From Galeruca laticollis (Eukaryota > Arthropoda > Insecta > Coleoptera > Chrysomelidae): DNA of 64,000 bases. Below the pieces are notes generated by a model. It was given only the letters and a program-made list of their open reading frames with translations, searched no databases and was not told where the DNA came from. The stretch is taken from contig OY998178.1 in assembly GCA_963921935.1 (NCBI GenBank), positions 198,494,862-198,558,861 on the forward strand, written 5' to 3'. Position 1 is the stretch's first letter. The number at the start of each line of letters is the position of its first letter. This document shows positions 1 to 10,534 of the stretch, piece by piece. The position numbers were made by a program, and so were the translations under genes.

Positions 1-983
1 TAATGTGGTTGAATAATACATCTAATTGTCGTTTACTGCCCATAAAACAAGCTAATATGTCATCTCATGGTATAGATATGTATGTATGCATATTTGTGAA
101 AAGAAACAAGAACTGGATTCCAATCATTCATTGACACCTAACACAGAACTAGTAGTGCTGCATACTTGTGAAAAGAATAATTCGAAATTAGAAGACATTT
201 AAGAAACCCACAATATGAAGTCGTCAATGAACAGATAAATCTAGGGAGTTCTCCACTAATAAACAGTCTTCTTAAGTGATAATTGTAAAGATCAGCAGAT
301 ATAGTTTTCCTGGTTTTCTATATCATTGCACAGTTATACTGATCTTAATTGGAAAAATGATATCCAGGATATCACCATAGGGCTAATAATATCTAAGCTT
401 CAATATTTGTAATATCACATCTTCTTCTTTTTTCTATTAACGTATATTAAGTCAATCACAAGTTAGGTCACTTCTTGGTCTAGTCAAAAATAGCTACTAA
501 ACATCAGGTAGGCATCAAATGAAATGTAACTTCTGTCATTCTGACGATGATATTGATTTATCGAAACAATTGTTAATTTTTTAGAATTTTGAACAATTTT
601 CATTATATTGTGGAATTAGCTAGAAACAGTGAGTTTCATTTAAAACACTAAGTTAAATTATGTCTTATTTTGTTAAAACTGAGCACAGTCTGCCTAGGCA
701 TAAGCTTATGAATTTGCAGAAAATTAAGGTTTAATCCCTCGACCACCTTACTGTAGGACAAAATGTAAAGGTAATACAAGTTATTTGGATATATTTTAGC
801 ATTATTATTTTTCTGAAACAGATTTGGGAATGTTATAGGTGTTCTAAACGAAACAATGGCGACTTTTGTTTTTTGTTGCAAAGGAAACCAGAAAAAGAGT
901 TTAGGTAGGTAAGACTTTTTAAACTTTTTTTCTTAAATATTTTATATGCAAGGTTCTTTTTGAATTTGCTCACGGAGAATAAT
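1..983. other. AT-rich stretch without a recognisable gene
   Basis: I see no coding region that resembles a known family. Short open frames here are A/T-run products. The only structured item is half of a hairpin repeat at 604-651, listed separately. Confidence 0.5.
604..651. repeat. Half copy of a dispersed hairpin repeat
   Basis: This stretch matches the loop and one arm of the hairpin repeat found whole at 42738-42888 and 54129-54258. The shared core contains GTGAGTTTCATTTAAAACAC and the loop sequence ATTATATTGTGG, the latter shared with the 54.2 kb copy. The other arm is missing on the left, so this copy is truncated or was built by a partial insertion. No target duplication is visible. 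Confidence 0.6.
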
Positions 984-1471
984 AGGTTTGTTCCAATACA
1001 CAAATTTTAATCGTTCCGGAATCGTTCTGAAGGATGCAGGACGCAGACGCCAAGTGTTTACCGTTCTAATAACGTTTCCAAAATAGATAGCGGTTGGAAC
1101 GGTTTGGTTACTGGCTCGAGTCTTAAATCACAGGAACCAATCAAAAATGTTCTCCACCTCGTCATCACTCATATTAGAAAAGATCAACAAATAGCAAAAA
1201 CAAATATAAATAAGATCGCTACCATAAAATTCAACTAATACATAAACAAAACAACAAATCAAGCCAACTAACCTAAAACTAGATATGGATATATGTACTG
1301 CGCAAGTCGGTTCTCTTGATACCTGCTTTTAGTCAATTATAGAGATCATCGTTCTTGAACCGATTCCATAACGATACCAAATCGGTTCTCTCGTGGTTGG
1401 AACGCATTTTTGCTATTGCACATGCGCGTCATCATTCCAAGAATGCTTTTTTGATGTGTTGGAACAAACCT
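984..1471. mobile_element. Probable MITE with AGGTTTGTTCCAA inverted ends
   Basis: The left end AGGTTTGTTCCAATACA is matched in inverted orientation by the right end around 1455-1471 (read outward as AGGTTTGTTCCAACACA). The 488 bp interior has several GTTCC/GGAAC-rich stretches and no reading frame of interest. I could not find a target duplication, so the superfamily is not assigned. It may be a non-autonomous DNA transposon relic. Confidence 0.5.
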
Positions 1472-2689
1472 CATATGAACGAATTTGTGTTGGTGTTAGG
1501 TAGTTCAGAAGGGACTATATCAATGGCAACAATAGCTGCTCCGATAAAGTATTGTCGGGGGATGGTTATCAGTGCTTTTACTTAAATGCAGGCAATTCTG
1601 CCGAAAATTGGGCCAGGAATCAGAGTCCAGGTTTCTCTCTTGAGATTTTTGACGAGATATTAAGTTGATAATAATATATATTCATTGATCTGTGTCAAAG
1701 GTCGAGGAGAGGATTAAACTCAACTTTTATGTTATTTCAGGTTTTGATAAAATCATTTATTTCTTTTAAGGTTTCTATATTAATAAAACGTCAACAAATT
1801 TAATAAGAGAAATGTTTATTTTTAGATTGACGAGTTGGAATTTGGAAAACGAAAGTATAATCGTGGAGGAATTATGGAAGGTATCATTTATTTCCGCAAG
1901 AATTTTTTTGCGTGTTTATGTTTAAAAAATGTTAAAAATATAAACCATAAAAATGTTTTCAGTTATTTCAGTTATTCTAAAGTCGGGAAAATGATGCATT
2001 TCCGCAAAAAAATACTTGTGATTTTGTGTTTGGGGAGGCTTCTATATAATGAAAAAACAATTTTTTAGGAAAGTGTTTTCAGTTCTAAAAAAATTATAAG
2101 CCTCTCTCAATAGTACTGTAAATTAGAAGAATGTTAGCACTAAAAATATTGAAAATACCTGAACGCATTTTCTATATAAGAGATACTCTCTATTGAACTC
2201 TTTACAACACTTCGTTTTAAAGATTTCTACTTTTAACTGCAATTTTTTTTCGTTGAAATTTTTTTAAACAAAATTTTTGTATTAGTTTCATATATTTTCC
2301 AAATGATTTAAATACGTAGGTTTATTATGGGTTTGTAATTCATAGTTCCGCAATTAAAAAAGGTAATTTGAAATTTGTCCATTCAATTTTGTAGTCGATT
2401 AAAATTAAATACAAAATATTGTAAACGAAAAGCAGATTAACTCATCAATAAAATTTATTATTATTATTATGCTTGTGAACAAAATTAAATTATCTGCCCT
2501 TGTTATTAAAAAGGGCATATTACTTTTCCGCCCAACCTATCTAATATGCGAGAAAAGTATTGGTTTACCCCAAAAAAAGTTGGAAATTTGAGAATAAAAA
2601 GTTATTTTTACGTTTTTTATCAAGAACATGAAAAAACAGATTTTATAAAAAAATCCTGTGTGTATGTCGTCGTCGTCGGCCACTATTCG
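1472..2689. other. Gene-free AT-rich stretch
   Basis: Homopolymer-rich sequence. Two diverged copies of a TTTCCGCAA-containing segment lie near 1887 and 1998. Nothing else is recognisable. Confidence 0.4.
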
Positions 2690-3455
2690 TTACATGTCTT
2701 GTTAGCACGATACAGCCTCCGGATTGCAATAAATCACCAATTTTATGATTGAATGTTGTTCAGGACATCTCACAGATCAACCCTATTAATTTTCAGCTCA
2801 TCTGAGCCATTACAACGGGTGCTATGGTATTTGAAGTACGATATTTTTGTCATTTTTTGAGAAATTTCAGTTTTTTAGCACGATACAGCCTACGGAGTAC
2901 AACAAGTCACCATTTTTATGATTGAATATTATTCAGGATATCTCATAGATGAACTCTATTGATTTTCAGCATACCAGAGCCAGTACAACAAGTGCTATAG
3001 TGCTTTAAATACGACTTTTTTGTCAGTTTTGGAGAAATTTCTGTTTGTTAGCACGATACAGCTTCCAGAGTGTGTACAAGTGACCATTTTTATGATTGAA
3101 TATTGTTCAGGGCGATTTTTAGTTCACCAGAGCTAGTACAACGGGTGCTATGGTACTTGAAGTACAACATTTATGGTCCTTTTTGGAGAAATTTCGGGTT
3201 GTTAGCACGATACAGCCTGTGGAGTGTATACAAGTGACCAATTTTATAATTAGATATTTTTCAAGGTATCTCACAGATGTACTTTATTCATTTTCAGCTG
3301 ACTAGAGTGAGTACAGCGGATCCTATAAATCCAGATATACTACATTTTTGGTTATTTTTGGAGAAATTTCGGTTTGTTAGCACGATACATCCCCCGAAGT
3401 GTATACAAGCGACAATTTTAGGACAGAATATTGTTCAGGGCATGTCACAGGTCCG
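2690..3455. repeat. Satellite-like tandem array, unit about 173 bp
   Basis: The anchor TTAGCACGATACA recurs starting at 2702, 2875, 3048, 3202 and 3377, giving spacings of 173, 173, 154 and 175 bp. The text between anchors (motifs such as TTTTATGATTGAATATT, TGTTCAGG and GGAGAAATTTC) is repeated with divergence. One unit lacks about 20 bp. The last unit is partial. The period is close to that of many animal satellites and to a nucleosome repeat, but only five units are present and they are diverged, so this is a relic array rather than a homogenised block. Confidence 0.8.
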
Positions 3456-3778
3456 GAAAAGTTAGTTTTAATCTTTAAAACCGTTTATTTAACGTATGAA
3501 TTAACTTAAGGACTAACGCATACATATAATTTCTAATTGAACAACAGGTTTTGTTGTGTATCAAGTTTATAGGAATATATTGAAGCGCAAATTACTGTCA
3601 ACGCGATAGTTGCTCGACAAAAAACTCAAAAAGCTGTATCGATCTCATTTTTATTTAAAAGTTGGATAAATATCGATAAAACGCTCAATTTGTATTGGAT
3701 TGTAATGATGTGCGCATACCATCGACTGGACAGTCGATCCGCGACTAATATGACGCATATCCATGGTATATCATTACG

Positions 3779-3950
3779 TATACAGGGTGTCCCAGGACGC
3801 TGGGCAGCCGTCAAGCTGAATAAACATATTTAGAGCCCTATAGTTCGTTAAGGAAGGACGTAAAGAACATTTTTTATATGAAATACCGTCATAATTTTTA
3901 GTCTATCATCTCCCATGTTTTTAGTACGAGCTCCTGGAACACCCTATATA
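3779..3950. mobile_element. Short MITE with TACAGGGTGT ends, TA flanks
   Basis: The left end reads TATACAGGGTGTCCCAGGA and the right end, read inward from the other strand, TATATAGGGTGTTCCAGGAG. The element is about 170 bp with TA at both outer edges, as for Tc1/mariner-type insertions. The ACAGGGTG start is shared with the larger element at 4730-7164, suggesting the same family of ends. No coding sequence. Confidence 0.65.
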
Positions 3951-4059
3951 AGGACCCACTAATGATATTACCACCGTACATAAACAAGAATAGTAAGTTC
4001 ACTCGACGTCGGCGTATATTTTACAAATGAGAAAATATATCAAATGTTAAAATTTTTAA

Positions 4060-4625
4060 AATCATATTTGAATTTTAGTTGTTTAGTAACAATCGCAGTG
4101 TCTCCAAGAGATGTTGGATTGGGTAACTTGCAAAGGAAGTTTTTCTTCTCAATAACGTCTTCGTATTTTTTCTCAAGGAATGAAAATGTAGATTCGGACA
4201 CTCTTTTCAAAAAATGTATTTCAAATTCTTCATTTTTTATGCCCTCTACACGCCCTACATAGTGTTTTATGCCTTTTTTAACACATATTACACCAATACA
4301 AAGTCACCAATTTTAATATCTTCGTCTTCTTTTTCCTCTACACGAAAGCTGACATGTGTAGAATCATCGAATATTGGTTCATCATTTGGTTCACTAACGC
4401 TAGACTCTTCAACAAAAAACTTTTTCTTGACAATCTTTGCCCTTTTTTGGTTTTGGTTGTTGTTTTTCATCTAGGTGTTTTGCTTCCATATTCCATATTA
4501 GGTGTGTCCGTAAGTATTGTTGAGATAGCTCTTTTTCTTCCTTTGCGTGTTTATTTTCTTTTTGCGCCTTTACATGCGGCCTTACTTCCTCCGGAGAGAC
4601 AAAATTATTTCCTTAAGTCGATCGA
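4060..4625 (-). pseudogene. C-terminal tail of a pogo/Tigger-like transposase, decayed
   Basis: On the minus strand, three frames joined by shifts give in order SPEEVRPHVKAQKE (about 4610), a Lys/Glu-rich linker, a Ser/Asp/Glu acidic stretch, IKIGDFVLV (about 4300), a KHYVGRVEG-like piece and LPNPTSLGDTAIVTKQLKF (about 4070). This order (SPEEVRP motif, charged linker, GDFVLV barrel-like tail) is what I know from the C-terminal extensions of insect CENP-B/jerky/pogo DDE_1 transposases. The catalytic core is absent. Family assignment is from memory of motif order, not a search; it could be another transposase group carrying the same tail. Confidence 0.5.
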
Positions 4626-4729
4626 TTGCATCAATTGTATGCGCACCTCCACCAACTAAACGGTTTAGTTGTGGGGAAATCATGAGAATTACAAAACTCG
4701 ACAAAACAGTTTAGTCGATGCAAAAGTTG

Positions 4730-5343
4730 TATACAGAGTGGGGCAGATAAACGTTCAATTGGAAATATCTCGAGAACTAAAGGTATCTAAATTATGAAAA
4801 TTGCCATGAAGGAATTTTGAATATTGAGCTATTTAATGAAAATATTGGCGTCATTATTCTACTTTCGGTTATATCGGAAGTTGCACATAACTTTGTAATT
4901 TTTAATGACAGATCCTGTATATTTTTCAATTTTAGAAATATTTACGTTATTCTGAACATTTTTTGTTAATACTTCCTATACCTATTTTGAACCGTTTTTG
5001 AGTTGTAATGTTTTGTATATGAAAATTACACTTTTTTACCATGTACATAAAATTCAATATCCTCTAATGTAATTTGAATAAAAGTTTAAATTACTTAGGA
5101 ACTATTTACCACATACCGATTTATCGTTTGCACTGTGAAGTTACCTTTTTTATTATACAGGGTGCTGTCAAAATTGGAATAAAAACGGAATCCACAATCT
5201 TCGCGTAATTCCTTTTTTTTTCAAATGGGACACCCTGTATGTGATTATTTATTTTACAAGGATACGTTGCCCACTATCGATATGTATTACTATTCCCTAA
5301 CCTGTCTCCTGCAGTTTTCAAATAAATCAGCTTTATACATTTT
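4730..5343 (+). repeat. Left long terminal inverted repeat
   Basis: Left arm of the 4730-7164 element. It pairs with 6567-7164 in inverted orientation, for example CACTATCGATATGTATTACT near 5272 is present inverted near 6625. Includes an internal TATACAGGGTG start at 5154. Confidence 0.8.
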
Positions 5344-5452
5344 TGTCACAAAAAATTAATTTTTATATAGACTATGTGGTATTAATTTATTAAGTTAAAC
5401 ATTGAACAAATAAATATACAGATACTATCAAAGATAATAAGGCACTAGCTTG

Positions 5453-6503
5453 TTAATGCAACAAATGTTCAAAATGTTGCCCATCAACTTCCAAACATTT
5501 ATGTACTCTTTTAATCCGATTTTCATTAGTAGCTCTTGATAGTGATTCTCCATCTATTTTGCTAAAAACGTGGAGGACTTTGTTTATCATATTTTCCTTA
5601 GTAGTGACAGGTTCAGAGAATACCTTATTTTTAACATCTCCCCAAATATAGTAATCTAATGGTGACAATTGTGGGAATCTTGGTGGCCAGAGAAACGGAC
5701 CTTTATTAGCTATCCATCTATCGTTAAATATTTCATCAAGCAATGTGCCTACTCCTCGAAGATTGTGAGCCGGTGCACCATCTTGTTGAAACCAAGCTTC
5801 GTTAGCCTCAATATTGGGTAAAGCGTGCATTGCTGGTACAATTACTTGCCGTAAGATGTTGCAGTAATGCTCTCCGTTTAAATTTTCGTCATAAATCATG
5901 AGAGCGAATATCTTATTATTTTTCACAACACAAAAAACATTAAACGAAAAGGACACTTGAAATTTACTATCCCATGTGACTTGAGGATTTTCGTCACCCC
6001 AGAAGTGACTGTTATGGCGGTTAAAGATACCATTTTTAGTAAACTTCGATTCATCACACCAAATAATTTTTTTTTGTAAAATCTTCATCTTCTTGGCATT
6101 TAATTAAAATCCATTCACAAAATTCTACACATCTTACATAATCTACAGGATTTAAACGCTGAGCTAGTGTATACGAATAAGGGGTCCAATGATGTTTTTT
6201 TAAAATTCTGTGAATTGTTCTAGTCGACACCTCTAACAGTTTCTCACATTCCCTTAAGGATGGATGAGCTGCAAAATATCCCAGGATGTCTATTTGTAAA
6301 TCCTCATTATCGACATGGGTTTTGGGCTTATTTCTTCTACTTTTAAACTGACCAAACTGGCAACAGTTGTGCAGCAAACGTTTTACAGTTTTATGATTTG
6401 GTCGAGGCTTTTCAGGATATCTTTCAGCAAACAGACGGCAAGTTCTGGATACTATTCTGTTATACTCACCGTGAATCATAATTAAATTTAAAAAAATCAT
6501 CAT
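5453..6503 (-). pseudogene. DD41D transposase with one frameshift
   Basis: Cut-and-paste transposase of the Tc1/mariner superfamily. The upstream frame (6503 to about 6057) holds an N-terminal helix-turn-helix region of the DUF4817 type (ending CRLFAERYPEKPRPNHKTVK), then a second HTH ending in YVRCVEFCEWIL. The downstream frame (6088-5453) has the catalytic core: WCDESKF (first Asp), FQQDGAPAH (second Asp) and LSPLDYYIW (third Asp), ending VDGQHFEHLL. I count 41 residues between the second and third Asp, so DD41D, as reported for rosa/Visitor-type elements. The two frames overlap at a run of nine T (about 6065-6073), so the break is a one-base change there; all catalytic residues are intact. 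The length, about 345 residues, is normal. It lies between very long inverted repeats, its presumed substrate. Confidence 0.85.
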
Positions 6504-6566
6504 TTGTATATCCTAAATGTGCCATTATTATTTTGTCAAGAAAATTGAAGGCAAATATGCCATAGG

Positions 6567-7164
6567 CATGTATAAAGCTGATTTATTTGAAAAGTGCAGG
6601 AGATAGGTATAGGGAATAGTAATACATATCGATAGTGGGCAACGTCTTCTTCTAAAATATATAATCACATACAGGGTGTCCCATTTGAAAAAAGAAATTA
6701 CGCGAAGATTGTGGCTTCCGTTTTTAATCCAATTTTGACAGCACCCTGTATAATAAAAAAGGTAACTTCACAGTGTAAAGGATAAAGCGGTATGGGTAAA
6801 TAGTTCCTAAGAAATTTAAACTTTTATTCAAATTACATTAGAGGATATTGAATTTTATGTATATGGTAAAAAACATAAAAAACGTTACAACTCAAAAACG
6901 GTTCAAAATAGGTATAGGGAAGTATTAACAAAAAATGTTCAGAGTAACGTAAATATTTCTAAAATTGAAAAATATACAGTGTCTTTCATTAAAAATTACA
7001 AAGTTATGTGCAACTTCCGGTATAACCGGAAGTAGAATGGTGACGGAAATACTTTCATTAAATAGCTCATTATTCAAAACCCCTTCATGCCAATTTTCAT
7101 AATTCAGATACCTTTAGTTCTCGAGATATTTCTAATGGACCGTTTATCTGTCGCACCCTGTATA
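6567..7164 (-). repeat. Right long terminal inverted repeat
   Basis: Right arm of the 4730-7164 element, inverted relative to the left arm and slightly shorter because of small deletions. The outermost bases CACCCTGTATA mirror the left end. Confidence 0.8.
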
Positions 7165-7182
7165 TGTGTTGGGCCTAAGGGA

Positions 7183-7600
7183 ATAATATAAAGTGCATCT
7201 GCAACTACTACAAATTTATAATGCAAAAAGTGTCTCATTATAATTAAAAAAGAAAAATCTTGAAAATGGACTGTTGTAACGAATTCCACAAAGATAAAGA
7301 GTAAGTAAGTACATTTTATGTGAGAAATTTAGTAATGACCTTAATATGGTAGAATAAAAGTTTACGAACCACTTGTACCTCGCCACCGGCTTATTGGAAT
7401 TTGAGAAAATTATTATTGTTGACTGTAACCTATAAAAAAGTTTAAATTTGTACAGTCTATTCTCCGAGATGTGCACCCTTTATCTGCCTGTATCTCACAA
7501 ACATTAGAGAAAAATTGTATTTAACACTTTTAAATATTTTTTAATGATCTACATTCCTCTAATACAAGATACTTAGTTACTGGACAACTTGTATAGAATT
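7183..7600. repeat. Dispersed repeat, copy 1 (partner at 51312)
   Basis: About 400 bp that can be aligned by eye with 51312-51780. Shared landmarks in the same order are AAAAAGTGTCTCATTA, TTGTAACGAATTC, ACAAAGA, GACTGTAACCTATAAAAAA or its variant, TGCACCCTTTATC, CCT(G/A)TATC(T/A)CACAAAC and GGACAAC(T/C)TGTATA. No reading frame. It starts just outside the right end of the DD41D element, and both copies finish near a TGTATA motif. Probably a non-autonomous element or part of one. Confidence 0.65.
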
Positions 7601-8196
7601 TCCTAGAATAAATTTCATTAATTTACCTAGAAATGTTTTTTCCTAACGTCTAGTTTCGATACAAAATGAAGTAATAAATTCTAACAAAATATCAAACTAT
7701 TAATCACCCAGGTTCCTTCTTACATTGAAACATGTTCTATTACAAAATATAATGTGCTGAATGTTATTTACTGTATTATATACAAAGCCTCCAACAACAT
7801 TTTATTTACCGATTAGTTCATCACCCACCGTGAGAATCTCTGGTTACACAGTCATGATTCATGCATCTACTCGCGGTATAGTGAGCAAAGTGCATCAGTG
7901 AGTGAATTAAACGATTCCACTTCCCTTCTACGGATAAATTAATCATTAATTTATTTATATCAAAAAGGCGATAGAAATCTAGCTGAGGCTTTGATGTTGT
8001 TTCTTTACAACATCTAATAATCGTTACTCTATAGGAATTGAAGATGTGTGAACTTGTTAAACGCTACATGAAACGTTGATCGTAATGTGTAGTAAATACA
8101 ATGCATATTGAGAGGACTATCAAAATGAACTATTGATTTTATAACGGATTTCAAATTTGTCAAAAATGATAATTTTTCATAATACGTAACAAACAT
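7601..8196. other. No feature seen
   Basis: AT-rich sequence with no family resemblance on either strand. Confidence 0.4.
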
Positions 8197-8199
8197 TTG

Positions 8200-10150
8200 A
8201 TTTCACAATCAAATGGCTTCTTCTTCTTGCTGTATAATATACGCATGCATGCCTGTTTTTATTCACATCATTTCTCCTACTCGTCATGTGGAAGGTTGTC
8301 GCTCCACCTTTTTCTAGGGCTTCCAAGGCTCCTTAGTCCTGCTGGTGATCTGTCCCTTGTTCATTTTATAATTCGTTATTCTGTCATACGATCAATGTGC
8401 TCATTCCATTTTATCTTTATATCCAGTACCTAGTCATTGATGTTATATATGCCACAAGTTCGGCTAATGTTTTCCCTTTTTTCTTTATCCATCAATGTTT
8501 TTCCCGATATTTTTCGAACTATTTTCAGTTCTGTGGTCTCTAATATTTTTTTGTTTTGGACGTCTCAGGTCGGGTTTTTGCTGCATAAGATATGTTTATT
8601 ACGCCAGATTGTGTGGTTTACCTATGCCGCTGCTCTTGACGCTCTTGTAGCTTGGTTCCTTACTACTTCCCTTTCCACGTCCCCGTACCCAAATATTTCG
8701 ATTCCCAAATATTTAAATTTCATTTCCTGGTATATTGTTTTACCACCAAGTAACCATTGATTTTGTTGTTGCCGCTGATATTACCATATGATTGTTACGA
8801 AATCGTAGGCTGATGTAGTCATCGAAGCCGACACTGTCCAATTCGATATCTAAAAGTTTAAATTTTGCCGAGAACGCACGGCTTTCTTGGAAGGACTATT
8901 TTTTTATTGATTTTATAGAGGCGCTTCTAAGAAGATCGATTGTTTGTTGGGAGCCGCAATCTAGAAATTTCAGGAATCCGAAAGTTCTAGAAAGGGCTTT
9001 AATATATAAGTGACTACCTGCAAACCGTGAGTTCAGTCTATATTTTAATCAATTTGTGAGCAAAACAAGTGAACAATAAAAGTGAACTGTGTTTAATATA
9101 AATTAATTAGTTCTTAGTGAACAGTGTTTTTGATATAAATTAGAAGTTAAATGTATACATAAATTAAGTATAAGTGAATAGTTAAGTGTATAAATAAATT
9201 AAGTAAGTAAATATACCGTGTGTATAAAAACTATTTAAGTAAACAAGAAAAACATTACATTTTTAAATATTTTTGCTGCTTTATTAAACTGGTACAGTAA
9301 GTAGTCTTTGAAGATCGTCCTCGTTCTCCGCAGCCAGCACCGCATCTTCTTCATAACACAAAACTTTGACCACTTTATCTCCCATTTTGTATCCTCTTAG
9401 TTTGAGTACTTGTTTTATAATTTCATCCACAGAAGCGGGCTTAGAGAGTCCCCTTGCCGAATGACATTACTTGCAGATAGTCCGCCATTTATTTTTGCTT
9501 GGATCTTATTTTCTGAATATATATGTTCAATTGTTTTAATGGTCTTGTATGGAATTTGTCATTACGTTTTTTAATTGTATTCAATCAAAGCATTTCAGCA
9601 GATCATTAAAATACATGAGGGCCGTTTGTATTCGATCGATTTTTGAGTTATGTGTCTTATGATAGGATTTAAACCCTTACTGTTGATCTGCTAGTGAGAT
9701 ACGTTCATTTATCTTGTTTGTTATTATGTTTGTGGTTAACTCCAGTTAACCAAAATATTTATATTTACTGCTTTGTATTTCGGGGCAATTTTCTTATTTC
9801 CCATTTTAATGAGTAGTAATACTAGTTCGCCATTCATCTAGTATTCTGTGTTGGAACACATTTTTTTTTATTAAAGTTGTTGGTTCTCTCCTCCATTTTT
9901 AAGTAGCTCGTTGGTTATGTTATCGTAACCTGGGCTATTTCGATTCTTTAGATTTTGAAGTGCTGTTTCTATGTCTTTTCTATATTTTCTTCGCTTGTTA
10001 ATATCTTTGGCGTATAGGGTTCAGTTTTGCTTTCTTCTCTCTTGAAAAGTTCCTCTAAATATTTTATCCAAGTATCTATCAAAGGTGCTTTTTCAAAATT
10101 GATTTGTTGTTGTTATCAAATCATCTGTATCTTCATCACGTGGTAAATTG
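8200..10150 (-). pseudogene. RTE-type LINE reverse transcriptase, heavily decayed
   Basis: Minus-strand remnants in order: LEELFKREESKTEPYTP (about 10050), INERISLADQQ (about 9690), KINGGLSASNVIRQGDSLSP (about 9450), then CYEEDAVLAAENEDDLQRLL (about 9340) and, beyond an inserted solo LTR, EMKFKYLGIEIFGYGDVERE (about 8710), LKIVRKISGKTLMD and finally a WNEHIDRM..SPAG..GRP-like end (about 8290). This order is that of the RT and C-terminal region of insect RTE/BovB-like endonuclease-RT proteins. The catalytic YADD box has become YEED. Several stops and shifts are present, and a stretch of about ten codons around the LTR junction appears missing. No 5' endonuclease part was found. Confidence 0.75.
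8793..9296 (+). mobile_element. Probable solo LTR inserted in the RTE relic
   Basis: A 504 bp block starting TGTTACGAAATCGTAG and ending AAACTGGTACA interrupts the RTE frame. It begins with TG and ends with CA, contains TATATAAG at about 9003 followed about 30 bp later by the initiator-like TCAGTC, and an AATAAA near 9077, all as expected of an LTR promoter region. No internal retroelement genes flank it. A matching 4-5 bp target duplication is not evident, and the host frame has lost bases at the junction, so the boundary may be off or the site later deleted. Confidence 0.55.
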
Positions 10151-10534
10151 AGGATAGTTTGATATATCCGTATTTTAAATGTCTCAATTTTTTATATGTA
10201 TTCATAGTTTATTCGCCAAAAATGGTAGGTACAAAAAATGTTATTCCATAAAAAATCGAGTTAAATGTTAAACCGGATTTCGAGGTGTAATTTAGATTCT
10301 TGCAGATTAATACCACTGTTCTGCACGAAAATCCTATCCGCCAAAGATATACGTTATTTCGATAAGCCCTACCTATTTAACTCTTACACCGACCTTTAAA
10401 TCGTCGTCTCACGTAACAGAGTCCAGTGAGTGCCAACAACACACTTTAAGCGGGTGTAAGAATGTACATATGCGATATTTAACTTTCTATAGCATAATGG
10501 GGTGCAACGTTGCCAAGTGTATGTTTTATCTTAG
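10151..10534. other. No feature seen
   Basis: Spacer between the RTE relic and the unassigned gene family. It may contain the lost 5' end of the latter but no frame is readable. Confidence 0.3.

Larger units (their letters stand above)
4730..7164 (-). mobile_element. DD41D Tc1/mariner-type element with ~600 bp inverted repeats
   Basis: The outer ends read TATACAGAGTGGGGCAGATA (left) and, inverted, TATACAGGGTGCGACAGATA (right). From these ends the two sides stay alignable as inverted repeats for about 600 bp, with roughly one difference per ten bases by eye. The non-repeated centre holds one transposase gene on the minus strand. The motif TATACAGGGTG occurs again inside each arm (5154 and, inverted, 6752), followed by the opposite-facing CACCCTGTA (5231; inverted at about 6670), so a smaller inverted-repeat unit sits within each long arm. 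The long arms are unusual for this superfamily, whose ends are usually tens of bases. Confidence 0.8.

Noticed and set aside
4214..4659. Plus-strand frames of up to 101 codons
   Set aside because: They are antisense to the pogo/Tigger-like tail, whose motifs are on the minus strand.
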